A DNA stretch of 9,017 nucleotides, taken from assembly GCA_002478485.1 (NCBI GenBank), contig DLOL01000081.1:1-9017 (forward strand), written 5' to 3'. The position numbers and the translations under genes were made by a program. Source of the stretch: Eubacteriaceae bacterium UBA7485 (lineage in GTDB: Bacteria > Bacillota > Clostridia > Eubacteriales > Eubacteriaceae). Shown here one piece after another: positions 1-7,423 of the stretch; position 1 is the stretch's first letter, and every line of letters starts with the position of its first letter. Below the pieces are notes generated by a model. It was not told the origin of the DNA and did not search any database. It saw nothing but the letters and a program-made list of their open reading frames with translations.

Positions 1-33
1 CCCACTTTCATCATAGAACCAGAAAAAGAGCAT

Positions 34-80
34 GGCTGCTATATCTAGGATATGATTATTTTAGATATTGCAGCCTTTTT
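34..80 (+). terminator. Intrinsic terminator of an upstream gene outside the window
   Basis: Arms 34-47 and 62-75 pair over 14 positions with a single mismatch, around a 14-nt loop, and are followed by a TTTTT tract at 76-80. No coding sequence is seen before it, so it most likely ends transcription entering from the left and insulates the cassette that follows. On the minus strand a T-run lies a few bases beyond the stem, so weak bidirectional activity is possible. Confidence 0.7.
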
Positions 81-106
81 ATATAGAATAACGTTAATTC
101 TATATA
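80..106. promoter_or_regulatory. Inverted repeat upstream of the cassette promoter, candidate operator
   Basis: TATATAGAAT (80-89) and ATTCTATATA (97-106) form a perfect 10-bp inverted repeat around the 7-nt spacer AACGTTA. It lies directly after the upstream terminator and about 35 bases before the TATAAT box. It could bind a dimeric regulator. It is AT-rich, and no regulator gene is present in the window, so the role is inference. Confidence 0.3.
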
Positions 107-116
107 TATTCGGATA

Positions 117-146
117 TGACCCGCTCTAAAACAGTTGCAGTATAAT
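117..146 (+). promoter_or_regulatory. Candidate sigma-70-type promoter for the 905-aa gene
   Basis: A perfect TATAAT lies at 141-146. The best -35 match is weak: TGACCC at 117-122, 18 bp upstream. A start near 153 would give an AT-rich leader of roughly 150 nt before the ATG at 307. The region 147-306 holds no convincing gene or terminator. It has a small GAAG/CTTC inverted repeat near 231-242 and the SD-like AGAAGG at 296-301. Confidence 0.4.
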
Positions 147-306
147 AGCGTTAGATTTGAATTAAAATTTATATTATCTAAAAACGACGTTAAATAAAAG
201 AATTTAAAAAGATAAAATTAAATTTACTTTGAAGTCAGCTTCGAAGATCTAAAAAAGAATAGAAGATATTTAATGATTACACCTTATATACTAGAAGAAG
301 GTAAAA

Positions 307-3024
307 ATGAGCTTATTTAATTCAGGACTTCAATATGTTAAATCAGTTATAAATTTAAGAAATAAACAAGAGGAATTACGAAAAGCAAAAGAGACATCCA
401 AAATCTATTATCAGAAGGAAGAGCAGTTTATTCATTGGATTTCGAATCAAGTCGATCTTAATGAAAAGACAGAATATCTTGAAGCTTTTTATGATCTTAG
501 TCTTTATGCGAGAAAACAAAATCTCGTCCAGGTGTCAATTTTTGAAGAGTTTGATACCGACCGGTTGACAGATTTAAGGGTCAGGCTTGACCGGGATAAA
601 AATGCAGCCCAGTATTTCAGGAAAAACCTTACTACAATATATTCGCTTCTTCATCTTCTCAATCAGTATTTGGAAACATCCGATCGGCCTGTCTTGTCAA
701 AATCAGCCGTCGCGGAAGAAAACACAGTTTCGTTCGATGAAGATGAGGTCGAATCAGCCGAATCATTAGAAGATGAATACCGGATCCTGGATTTTGAGAA
801 TATAGGGGATTTGCATCATACCAAGCCTGTCAGCTTGACATTCAAGGGGAATCTTTACCAGTGCGGACATTGGGGTCTGGCGCTAGCCCAGCTGTGCAAA
901 TGCATCTCTTTCGATCAGCCAGAGGTTATTGATCAATTTCAAAACGAGGAAGAAAGGAATCCGAAGATCCCCTGGATTGTTGATCGTGAGCATAAGCAGC
1001 TTCTCCACGGAAGAAAGAAGATAAAGGATCATTACTATATTAATACCTGCCTGACGGCGGACAATATGGCCTATCAGATGAAGTGCCTGCTTGACACAGC
1101 GGGAATCCAGTATGAAGAAGTCGTTTTGCGGTATAGGGATCCAAAGAAAGATAAAAGAGATATAGAGAGTATTTCGAATAAGACAGAGCCAAGGATGCAG
1201 TCTGCGAAAGGTGACTGGCCATTTGCAGAAAACAATAAAGGTTTGAAAGTATTTGATCATCAGCCTGGGAATTCGCGCCAAATTCTTCTCAATGATCAGG
1301 ATGAAAACCCAAAAGAAAAGCTCAGCCAGGAAAAATTTATCAATTTTGAAAACATTCAAAATCTGGATTATACAAAGCCTGTCTCTTTAAAGTATAAAGA
1401 CGAGCTTTTCTATACGGATTTCTGGAACAGCCTATTCGCACAGGCTTGCACCTATCTTATTAAAGACTATCCTGAAGTATTCAGAAGTTTGAGGGATCAA
1501 GGTGTAAGGTTTGGAAATAAACAGTGGATTGTGAATGATGAATTTGCCCATACGCTGAGTATCCCGAAGAGAATTGCCTCGAATTATTACGTTGAAACAG
1601 GCAGAAAGACCAGCCAGCTCATGGCAAATCTAAAATATCTTCTGGATGAATGCGGGATATCCTACGACAATATCGCGATTCTGTTCAAAATCGGATCCAT
1701 TCCTGTTCAGGAAGAAGATCAGGAGGAAATCGAGATTCTTCTTCCTGAAGACCATCTTTCGCACGTAGAAGAAAGAAGGCAGGATATAGATTCGAAAACT
1801 CCAGAAAACAGAAAAGTAGAACATGAGGAAAAGTCACCGCTTCTTGATTCAGAGGACGAGGTTTCCGTAATTAATTTTAGCCAGATTAATGCGCCGGAGA
1901 TCATCGGAGCAATTCCAGTCTCACTCCAATTTAAAGAAAAGAATTATGCTTTTCGTTCTTGGGAAAAGCTCCTGAACGAAGCCTATCTTTTCTTATATGA
2001 AGAATTTCCAAACGCATTCGATGACTTACTGGATTCGGGAATCTCAACCATGAATGAAATAAATAAGTTAGTCAAGACTAGATCAGTTTTCGGGTCTCTG
2101 ATGAATATCAAAAGAGTTTTAGATGGAAATGATATTCCCTATTCCACTCTTCAAATACGCTTTAAAACACGGGAGCAGCAAAAGAAGAATACAGAGCAGG
2201 AAATACAGCCGAATTCTGCTTCAGCCAAGGAAGATCAATTTTATCGGGAAGATCAAGTGCCAAAAGTACCGGAAACTTCAAAAACAGACATCGATTTGTT
2301 AAAGAAGGAAACAAGTTTTTTTCAGAATCCGTATTCTGAAGATAATGTCGATCTTTCACATCCCCATGAGACCACTTATGAGATTGGGCTGAATGAGATC
2401 AACGAAAAATATGAGCCGGTAGCTTTCTCTTATTTTGAAAACAAACAGGAGGTTGATTCCTGGGCTGAGGTTTATGAACTAGCCTATGAAGAGCTGATGG
2501 ATGATTATGATGTTAAGATCAAAGAACTGGCTGACAGCCAGGATGAACATGTTTCCGTAAGAAACCTTTACGCAAAGCGCAATCAGCCGATGATGAGACC
2601 TGTCAAAATTGGAGATGAATATTACATTGATACTTTTCGATCGCCACAACAGATTATACAAGAATTACGATATTTAATGGATGTTTGCAATGCCGATCAG
2701 GAAAATATCGTCTTTGAGTGTCTGGAAGCCCGAAAAGAGCCCAATCCATTTTTTAAGTGGCTTGACGGAAAAATTAAGCCTGGAGAAAAAACCAGATTTT
2801 TGCTTCTTTATCAAGATATCGAAAAACAAGCGAGAATCGACCGGCTGATTCGGGATAATCTTTGTGAGTCAATTGATCCAAATCTTTACAAAAAGATTAA
2901 GTCCTATATCGAAAGAAACCGTATCTTTAAATTCAATCACAAAGGCGAGAGTAAGGATATAGATAATTTTTTCAATTACTTACTTCAGTTTAGCGATGAA
3001 GCCAGTCAAATTATCAATAAATAG
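307..3024 (+). CDS. Modular repeat protein without recognised catalytic domain, candidate defence-system component
   Basis: I do not recognise this 905-aa protein as a named family. It has no signal peptide, membrane segment, Walker motif or nuclease signature. Two module types are visible. Module A occurs at both ends (about 38-123 and 813-898): both copies share a FxxW start, an ExTxxL segment and a closing helical stretch. Module B occurs four times (about 161-276, 345-461, 521-620, 693-806). Copies 1 and 2 share FENIxxL, TKPVSL, a conserved Trp, a PEV motif and WIV. Copy 3 lacks the middle part. Copies 1, 2 and 4 carry a YYI/YYV segment before a final helix. Acidic, probably disordered linkers separate the copies. 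From memory, similar modules sit beside nuclease and helicase domains in restriction-like proteins of Firmicutes. I infer a scaffold, target-recognition or DNA-binding role with the downstream helicase-nuclease. AGAAGG at 296-301 supports the ATG. Confidence 0.8.
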   Translation: MSLFNSGLQYVKSVINLRNKQEELRKAKETSKIYYQKEEQFIHWISNQVDLNEKTEYLEAFYDLSLYARKQNLVQVSIFEEFDTDRLTDLRVRLDRDKNAAQYFRKNLTTIYSLLHLLNQYLETSDRPVLSKSAVAEENTVSFDEDEVESAESLEDEYRILDFENIGDLHHTKPVSLTFKGNLYQCGHWGLALAQLCKCISFDQPEVIDQFQNEEERNPKIPWIVDREHKQLLHGRKKIKDHYYINTCLTADNMAYQMKCLLDTAGIQYEEVVLRYRDPKKDKRDIESISNKTEPRMQSAKGDWPFAENNKGLKVFDHQPGNSRQILLNDQDENPKEKLSQEKFINFENIQNLDYTKPVSLKYKDELFYTDFWNSLFAQACTYLIKDYPEVFRSLRDQGVRFGNKQWIVNDEFAHTLSIPKRIASNYYVETGRKTSQLMANLKYLLDECGISYDNIAILFKIGSIPVQEEDQEEIEILLPEDHLSHVEERRQDIDSKTPENRKVEHEEKSPLLDSEDEVSVINFSQINAPEIIGAIPVSLQFKEKNYAFRSWEKLLNEAYLFLYEEFPNAFDDLLDSGISTMNEINKLVKTRSVFGSLMNIKRVLDGNDIPYSTLQIRFKTREQQKKNTEQEIQPNSASAKEDQFYREDQVPKVPETSKTDIDLLKKETSFFQNPYSEDNVDLSHPHETTYEIGLNEINEKYEPVAFSYFENKQEVDSWAEVYELAYEELMDDYDVKIKELADSQDEHVSVRNLYAKRNQPMMRPVKIGDEYYIDTFRSPQQIIQELRYLMDVCNADQENIVFECLEARKEPNPFFKWLDGKIKPGEKTRFLLLYQDIEKQARIDRLIRDNLCESIDPNLYKKIKSYIERNRIFKFNHKGESKDIDNFFNYLLQFSDEASQIINK

Positions 3025-3029
3025 TGCTT

Positions 3030-3077
3030 AAATAATCCTGCGGAATAGATATAATCAATTTCGCAGGATTATTTTTT
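3030..3077 (+). terminator. Perfect intrinsic terminator between the first two cassette genes
   Basis: Arms 3030-3042 and 3062-3074 are perfectly complementary over 13 bp, with a 19-nt loop. The end of the second arm runs into a six-T tract (3072-3077). It begins six bases after the stop of the 905-aa gene and ends 20 bases before the helicase ATG. It should stop or attenuate most transcripts, leaving the helicase on read-through. I see no clear promoter in the 20 bases that remain. Confidence 0.8.
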
Positions 3078-3097
3078 ACTTTGGTTAATAACTAGAA

Positions 3098-5338
3098 ATG
3101 ACGTTGAATATGAGTTCAGGAAATTTAGAAATTAAGTCTTCAGGAATTGTTTATCCCAAAAAAGGAACCAATACGAGAAGACCGTATGACCACCAGCTTG
3201 AGGCCATGAAGGCACTGGACGCTCTGGAGAGTCGAGATTCACCTTATAGTTCTCTAGTCGTCCTTCCGACGGGTGGCGGGAAGACCTATACTGCTTCGAC
3301 ATGGCTTTTAAAGAATGCTTTAGACCGAAAAAAGAAAGTGCTGTGGCTAGCTCATCGGCAGATGCTCTTGGATCAGGCGGCAGAATCTTTTCAAAGTTAT
3401 TCTTACAAAGATATAATTCCGCACATCTCTTCCTACCGGTTTAAAATTGTCTCCGGATCTTCAAATCACTGCAGGGCCATTGAGATTAAAGCGGAAGATC
3501 AGCTTCTTATTGTAAGTAAAGACAGTATTGGAAGAAATCTTTCGAAATTAGATAATTGGCTAAAAGGCGAGGAGGAAGTTTTTCTTGTCGTTGATGAAGC
3601 ACATCACTCGACAGCTAGGACATACCGGAAAGTCATTGACTATGTGAAGCAAAGGGTTCCAAAAGTAAATTTAATTGGACTGACCGCGACCCCTTTTCGA
3701 ACAGCAGAAGACGAGCAGGGCCTTTTAAGTAAAGTGTTCACCGATGATATCGCATATCAAATTGGCTTAAAGGATTTGATTAACAAGCAAATCTTGTCGA
3801 AGCCTGTTTTTGAAGCTTATCACACCGATGAAACATACGGAGAAGAATTAGGATTAGATGCCTGGGACAGCATTGAGCATCTAGACGTATTGCCAGAGGA
3901 CATTGCCAGTCAGATGGCAAAAAGCTCTCTTCGAAACAAGCTGATTGTTGAAACTTACGTGAAGAAAAAGGATGTTTACGGCCAGACGCTTGTTTTTGCC
4001 ATCAATATCGTTCATGCCATTCAACTTTCAGCCCTGTTTAATAAAGCGGGGATTAAAGCTGATTTCATTATTTCCAATATCAAGGATAGTGTAACCGGAG
4101 CCACAATCAGCCGCGAGGAAAATGAGAGGAAACTTGAGGCTTATAAGAGAGGCGAACTTCAAGTTTTAATCAATGTCAACATTCTGACAGAAGGAGTTGA
4201 CTTGCCCCAAACGCGGACCGTGTTTTTAGCCCGGCCAACGGTATCCACAATCCTCATGACGCAGATGGTGGGCCGCGCTTTACGCGGCGAGGCAGCCGGC
4301 GGAACGCAAACCGCTTACATCGTCTCATTTATTGATGAATGGGCTGAACATATCGCGTGGGTCAATCCTGAAAGTTTATTCAATGGGAATAATGAATTTG
4401 ACGATACGGTAAATGACCAGATTCAGCGGGATTTGCGGGTGATCAATATCGCAAAAGTTGAAGAGTTTGCATCGGTCTTAAATGAAGCGGTAGATACACT
4501 GGCGCTCGAAAGCGTTGATTTTGAGAAGCGGATTCCAGTTGGAATGTATACTTTTAACTATCTGGAAGAGAACGGAATGGATCTTTCGTATCAGGTAATG
4601 GTCTACGACAGCACCCAGCAGGCCTACGAAGAGCTGATGCAGTCTCTGCCAAAATTGTTTCAGGAATATCAGGCGGATGAGGAATACCTTCCGGTTGAGC
4701 TTCTGAATCAAATGGAGAGAAAGTGCAGAGATACTTTTTTCTACGGGGATATGATCCCTTCATATGAGAAAAGAGACTTGATCAACATTTTGAAATATTA
4801 TGCACAGTATGAGTCCGCGCCGCCGTTCTATACCTTTGAAGAAATTGATCGAAACAAGCTGGACATAAAAAAGATCGCTCAATATATATGGGATGAAGAT
4901 ATGGGCGAGCGCAAGCGAAAAGAATACGTGGATCAGATCTGGGATGATAATGATGACAACTTATTAAGACTCTTCTTTGGAAAAAAGCTCTATTTCCTCA
5001 AGCAGCTTGATATTGAAAGAACAAAGATTGCCTATCCAGAAATTTATGAAGATGAACAGAACGTACAGTACAGCCATCTTCAAAACCTGGATACGCTTCC
5101 TTTATATGAGATTGGAAAAATCGACCCTGACAAAGAAAAAGAATTGCGAGATCAGGCATTCCAAAAGGCCCTGGGCCCTGATGGACTTTATCACTGTCAG
5201 GTATGTGGGAAAAAGGATTCATCAAGGATTCCATTCCAGGTAGACCATATCGTTCCCTTAAACAAAGGAGGGAAGAGTGTCCAGGAAAACCTTCAAGTCC
5301 TTTGCAGAAAATGCAACGGCAAAAAAAGTGACACGTAA
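3098..5338 (+). CDS. DEAH-family SF2 helicase fused to a C-terminal HNH nuclease
   Basis: This 746-aa protein carries a full superfamily 2 motor: RPYDHQ (28-33), Walker A PTGGGKT (57-63), LWLAHR (82-87), DEAH (166-169), LTATPFR (195-201), LVFA (298-301), LTEGVDLP (363-370) and QMVGRALRG (389-397). Residues about 420-690 are unassigned and mostly helical in appearance. The C-terminus is an HNH domain: zinc pairs C700/C703 and C736/C739, with D716-H717 and N731 as metal and catalytic positions. The domain order predicts an ATP-driven translocase that delivers a nuclease to DNA, as in restriction-type or anti-plasmid enzymes. The exact family is unknown to me. The start is uncertain: ATG 3098 has no good Shine-Dalgarno, and Met5 (3110) is equally poor. 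Its stop overlaps the next gene, and it follows a strong terminator, so expression may be held low. Confidence 0.92.
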   Translation: MTLNMSSGNLEIKSSGIVYPKKGTNTRRPYDHQLEAMKALDALESRDSPYSSLVVLPTGGGKTYTASTWLLKNALDRKKKVLWLAHRQMLLDQAAESFQSYSYKDIIPHISSYRFKIVSGSSNHCRAIEIKAEDQLLIVSKDSIGRNLSKLDNWLKGEEEVFLVVDEAHHSTARTYRKVIDYVKQRVPKVNLIGLTATPFRTAEDEQGLLSKVFTDDIAYQIGLKDLINKQILSKPVFEAYHTDETYGEELGLDAWDSIEHLDVLPEDIASQMAKSSLRNKLIVETYVKKKDVYGQTLVFAINIVHAIQLSALFNKAGIKADFIISNIKDSVTGATISREENERKLEAYKRGELQVLINVNILTEGVDLPQTRTVFLARPTVSTILMTQMVGRALRGEAAGGTQTAYIVSFIDEWAEHIAWVNPESLFNGNNEFDDTVNDQIQRDLRVINIAKVEEFASVLNEAVDTLALESVDFEKRIPVGMYTFNYLEENGMDLSYQVMVYDSTQQAYEELMQSLPKLFQEYQADEEYLPVELLNQMERKCRDTFFYGDMIPSYEKRDLINILKYYAQYESAPPFYTFEEIDRNKLDIKKIAQYIWDEDMGERKRKEYVDQIWDDNDDNLLRLFFGKKLYFLKQLDIERTKIAYPEIYEDEQNVQYSHLQNLDTLPLYEIGKIDPDKEKELRDQAFQKALGPDGLYHCQVCGKKDSSRIPFQVDHIVPLNKGGKSVQENLQVLCRKCNGKKSDT

Positions 5339-5907
5339 TGGATGAACTCTATTATAGCCCTCTCGATATGGCTTTTATTCTTTATGAGATGGATCTGGGT
5401 GAAAGAGAAACAGCAGAATTCATTCTTGATGTTTGGAACCATGAAAAAAGCTTTCTTTTGGAAAAATACCGGTCGAATAAATTAAAGTTCGTGCTTGATA
5501 CGTATTATTGGTCCAACTATTTAGCCGATAAAGAAATCATTGACGGTGAATTCTCAAAAATTCAGAAAGATGCGAAAGAACTGGGAATTCCTCTTTCTGA
5601 AACCATCTACACGAGTGATTTTTCCAATATCGACACATACTTCAAAACGGTGCGTTTAAAAATCCTCTACGGAAAGGGAAACAAATTTATCCGAATCAAA
5701 CGAAGGTCGCTGCTGAAACTTTACGGATATAAGCGGATTTCTCCGGTTTTATTAGATTATTTCAAGATGTGCCTTGAATTCTATCAGATTGAGTCTTACG
5801 TTCGAGGCGGCGTCAAGAAATCAATAAAAGATATTCAAAATAATGAAATGATCACTTTTCGAGTGAAAGAGAATCAGGAAATAATATCGCAGCCAGATAA
5901 GGATTGA
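5338..5907 (+). CDS. Hypothetical 189-aa protein coupled to the helicase-nuclease
   Basis: I do not recognise this protein. Its ATG overlaps the helicase stop in the sequence TAATG, a layout typical of translational coupling, so the two products are probably made together and may interact. It is soluble in appearance, with no signal or membrane segment. Residues 1-90 are acidic to neutral and aromatic-rich. Residues about 113-155 are strongly basic (KFIRIKRRS) and continue as a helix, a YKR turn and a second helix. From memory this resembles a short LL-x-FGxKRR-type element found in some DNA-associated proteins, so a winged-helix-like nucleic-acid contact is a guess. An accessory or specificity factor fits the context. 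An antitoxin-like regulator is a less supported alternative. The reading frame itself is secure from length, overlap and neighbour composition. Confidence 0.82.
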   Translation: MDELYYSPLDMAFILYEMDLGERETAEFILDVWNHEKSFLLEKYRSNKLKFVLDTYYWSNYLADKEIIDGEFSKIQKDAKELGIPLSETIYTSDFSNIDTYFKTVRLKILYGKGNKFIRIKRRSLLKLYGYKRISPVLLDYFKMCLEFYQIESYVRGGVKKSIKDIQNNEMITFRVKENQEIISQPDKD

Positions 5908-5961
5908 CGAGATTTTAAAAATCTTTTCCAGTTGCAGAGGAGATGCAGAGGAGATCATGAA

Positions 5962-5992
5962 GGCGGGAGAATCAAAAAACGATTTTCCCGCC
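5962..5992. terminator. Hairpin between convergent genes, likely bidirectional terminator
   Basis: Arms 5962-5973 and 5981-5992 pair over 12 positions, with one G-T wobble, around the loop AAAAAAC. The T-run on the + side is only three bases, so efficiency is uncertain. It sits between the stop of the 189-aa gene and the stop of the convergent guanine deaminase gene and marks the right edge of the cassette. Two tandem copies of GCAGAGGAGAT lie just before it (5934-5955). Confidence 0.6.
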
Positions 5993-6047
5993 TTTGTACA
6001 TTCAAGATAAGCTTTTTAGGGTATCCATTCGATTAAAATTCATTCAG

Positions 6048-7307
6048 TCACGCTCTTACCGGCACGAAGTCCCTGACGTGGACCGCTTCCACCGCGCCCG
6101 GTTGCCTTCTGTAGATGGCCCGCTCAAGCCTTTCGACCGGGGTGAGCGTCCACGGATCATTCATCTGATCATCGTTGATCACTACGGCGTGAAGCTCGTT
6201 ACCCGGCGAAAATCCAGGCTTCTCCCCGAAATACTCCTGGGGCGCGCTTGTCGCGAGATACCAGGCTTCCTCCACGCTTAACGGCTCCGTCTTGAAATCA
6301 TCCAGGATCTTTCGGTTCTTCGACGCCTGAATCGCGTCCCGGACCACTTCAAATCCGCTGATATCCGATCCCGCTCCGATGTCCGATCCGAGGAGCACCT
6401 TGTTTCCTTCGGTCAGCATCTGACGGACCGGCGCGATTCCGGACATGAGATTGGTGTTGGAGGTGGGGCAGTGGACCACGTAGACACCCCGGTCCCTCAT
6501 TGCCTTTCTCTCCCGCTCGTCACTCCACACACAGTGCCCCATCAGCGTATGATCCCCGAAGAGCCCATACTTGTCGTAGCTCTCCCAGTACTGCGTGGTG
6601 TCCGGATGAAGCTCATGCACCCAGGCGATTTCGTTCTGGTTTTCAGACAGGTGGCTCTGTACGTAAAGCCCGTGTTCTTTTGCGGTCTTCCCGAGATATT
6701 CCATCAGCTCGTTCGTGCAGGAGGGCGTGAAGCGCGGGGTGATCACCGGTGTGATGTGCTCGTATTTTCCAAGCGTATCCGAAAGCCATTTCTCCGTCTC
6801 CCGGATCGACTCTTCCGTGGTCTCCTCGAGGTTCTCTCCGCCGTTTCGGTCCATGTTGACTTTTCCGACAAGGCCCGAGAGCCCTTTCTTCTCCATGATT
6901 TTCATCAAAAGTTCGGTCGCCTCCCGATGCATGGAAGAAAAGATCGCGACCCGGGTCACGCCGGAAGCGAGCAGTTCGTCGCAAAGCTTGTTGAAGGCTT
7001 TTTCGGCGAAGGCGGGATCTTTGAAATTCGCTTCTGTCGGAAACGTGTAGGTGTTGAGCCATTCGATGAGCGGGAGGTTGAGCCCGAGCCCTACCATGGG
7101 CTCCTGGGGCGCATGCAAGTGCATGTCACTCATCGCCTGGACGATCAGCCGGTTTCCGTAATCCTTCACCTCGATGTCCGGGTCGTCAAGCGTGTCCGTC
7201 ACATCCGTGATGATGCCGTCCTCATATACAAGATAGCCGTTCTCGATCACGCGGATCTTATCCATGCGCTCCGCGGAGAGAATCTGGCCTTTGATCGCCT
7301 TTTTCAT
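6048..7307 (-). CDS. guaD: Guanine deaminase (amidohydrolase superfamily)
   Basis: The 419-aa product is a metal-dependent amidohydrolase that converts guanine to xanthine and ammonia in the cytoplasm (purine salvage or catabolism). Zinc ligands are visible: H63 and H65 in MHLHAPQ, H219 in QSHLSEN, H258 in MGHC and D309 in GSDIG. E222 would be the proton-transfer acid, and R192 in ITPRF with NMDRN (151-155) fits guanine recognition. Length and motif order are normal for GuaD. The segment before the first histidines reads QAMSD rather than the commoner PGFVD, which I take as lineage variation. The start is supported by GAGGGGG at 7312-7318. The gene is GC-rich compared with the cassette to its left and has its own leader with a terminator. 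Related amidohydrolases such as cytosine or chlorohydrolase-type enzymes are less likely given the HAPQ and NMDRN motifs. Confidence 0.9.
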   Translation of the reverse strand: MKKAIKGQILSAERMDKIRVIENGYLVYEDGIITDVTDTLDDPDIEVKDYGNRLIVQAMSDMHLHAPQEPMVGLGLNLPLIEWLNTYTFPTEANFKDPAFAEKAFNKLCDELLASGVTRVAIFSSMHREATELLMKIMEKKGLSGLVGKVNMDRNGGENLEETTEESIRETEKWLSDTLGKYEHITPVITPRFTPSCTNELMEYLGKTAKEHGLYVQSHLSENQNEIAWVHELHPDTTQYWESYDKYGLFGDHTLMGHCVWSDERERKAMRDRGVYVVHCPTSNTNLMSGIAPVRQMLTEGNKVLLGSDIGAGSDISGFEVVRDAIQASKNRKILDDFKTEPLSVEEAWYLATSAPQEYFGEKPGFSPGNELHAVVINDDQMNDPWTLTPVERLERAIYRRQPGAVEAVHVRDFVPVRA

Positions 7308-7323
7308 AAATCCCCCTCAAATT

Positions 7324-7368
7324 AAAAAAGGGGTGCTGAAGCGTCCCACGTCTTTGCTTCAGACACCC
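7324..7368 (-). terminator. Terminator hairpin in the leader of guanine deaminase
   Basis: Read on the minus strand, arms 7368-7356 and 7342-7331 pair over 12 bp with one bulged base (7363). They are followed by TTTTTT (complement of 7324-7329). The hairpin ends only about 17 bases before the deaminase ATG and six before its ribosome binding site. A terminator there is expected for transcription attenuation rather than for ending an upstream gene, since no minus-strand gene is seen upstream. Confidence 0.75.
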
Positions 7369-7412
7369 GGTGAGCTATCAGGCAGCTCGTCGTTCCTGTG
7401 TAACAGGACAGG
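7369..7412 (-). promoter_or_regulatory. Structured leader upstream of guanine deaminase, possible riboswitch or attenuator
   Basis: On the minus strand, two further stems precede the terminator. GAGCT/AGCTC (7388-7384 with 7376-7372) has a 7-nt loop. ACAGG (7399-7395) can pair with either of two tandem CCTGT copies (7412-7408 or 7407-7403). Mutually exclusive pairings upstream of a terminator suggest a switch. I tested it by eye against the guanine, preQ1, TPP, SAM, cobalamin and T-box consensus motifs and saw no convincing match. The ligand is therefore unknown, and the structure is inference. Confidence 0.4.
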
Positions 7413-7423
7413 TAATATTAACG

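Noticed and set aside
273..320. 15-codon ORF (ATG at 273) overlapping the start of the 905-aa gene
   Set aside because: It has no Shine-Dalgarno, is too short to judge, and the ATG at 307 has its own good AGAAGG site.
6048..7307. Guanine deaminase as part of the defence cassette (nucleotide depletion)
   Set aside because: It is on the opposite strand, beyond a terminator, GC-rich like the housekeeping genes, and has an ordinary full set of GuaD motifs.
6471..7325. Long open frame on + (284 codons) across the guanine deaminase gene
   Set aside because: It is the antisense shadow of a gene with all amidohydrolase motifs intact; it has no recognisable motifs and no proper ribosome binding site.
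7324..7412. Purine riboswitch or T-box in the deaminase leader
   Set aside because: The purine aptamer core and the T-box TGGNACCGCG element are absent; the GTGGGACGC in the terminator loop is only a superficial resemblance.
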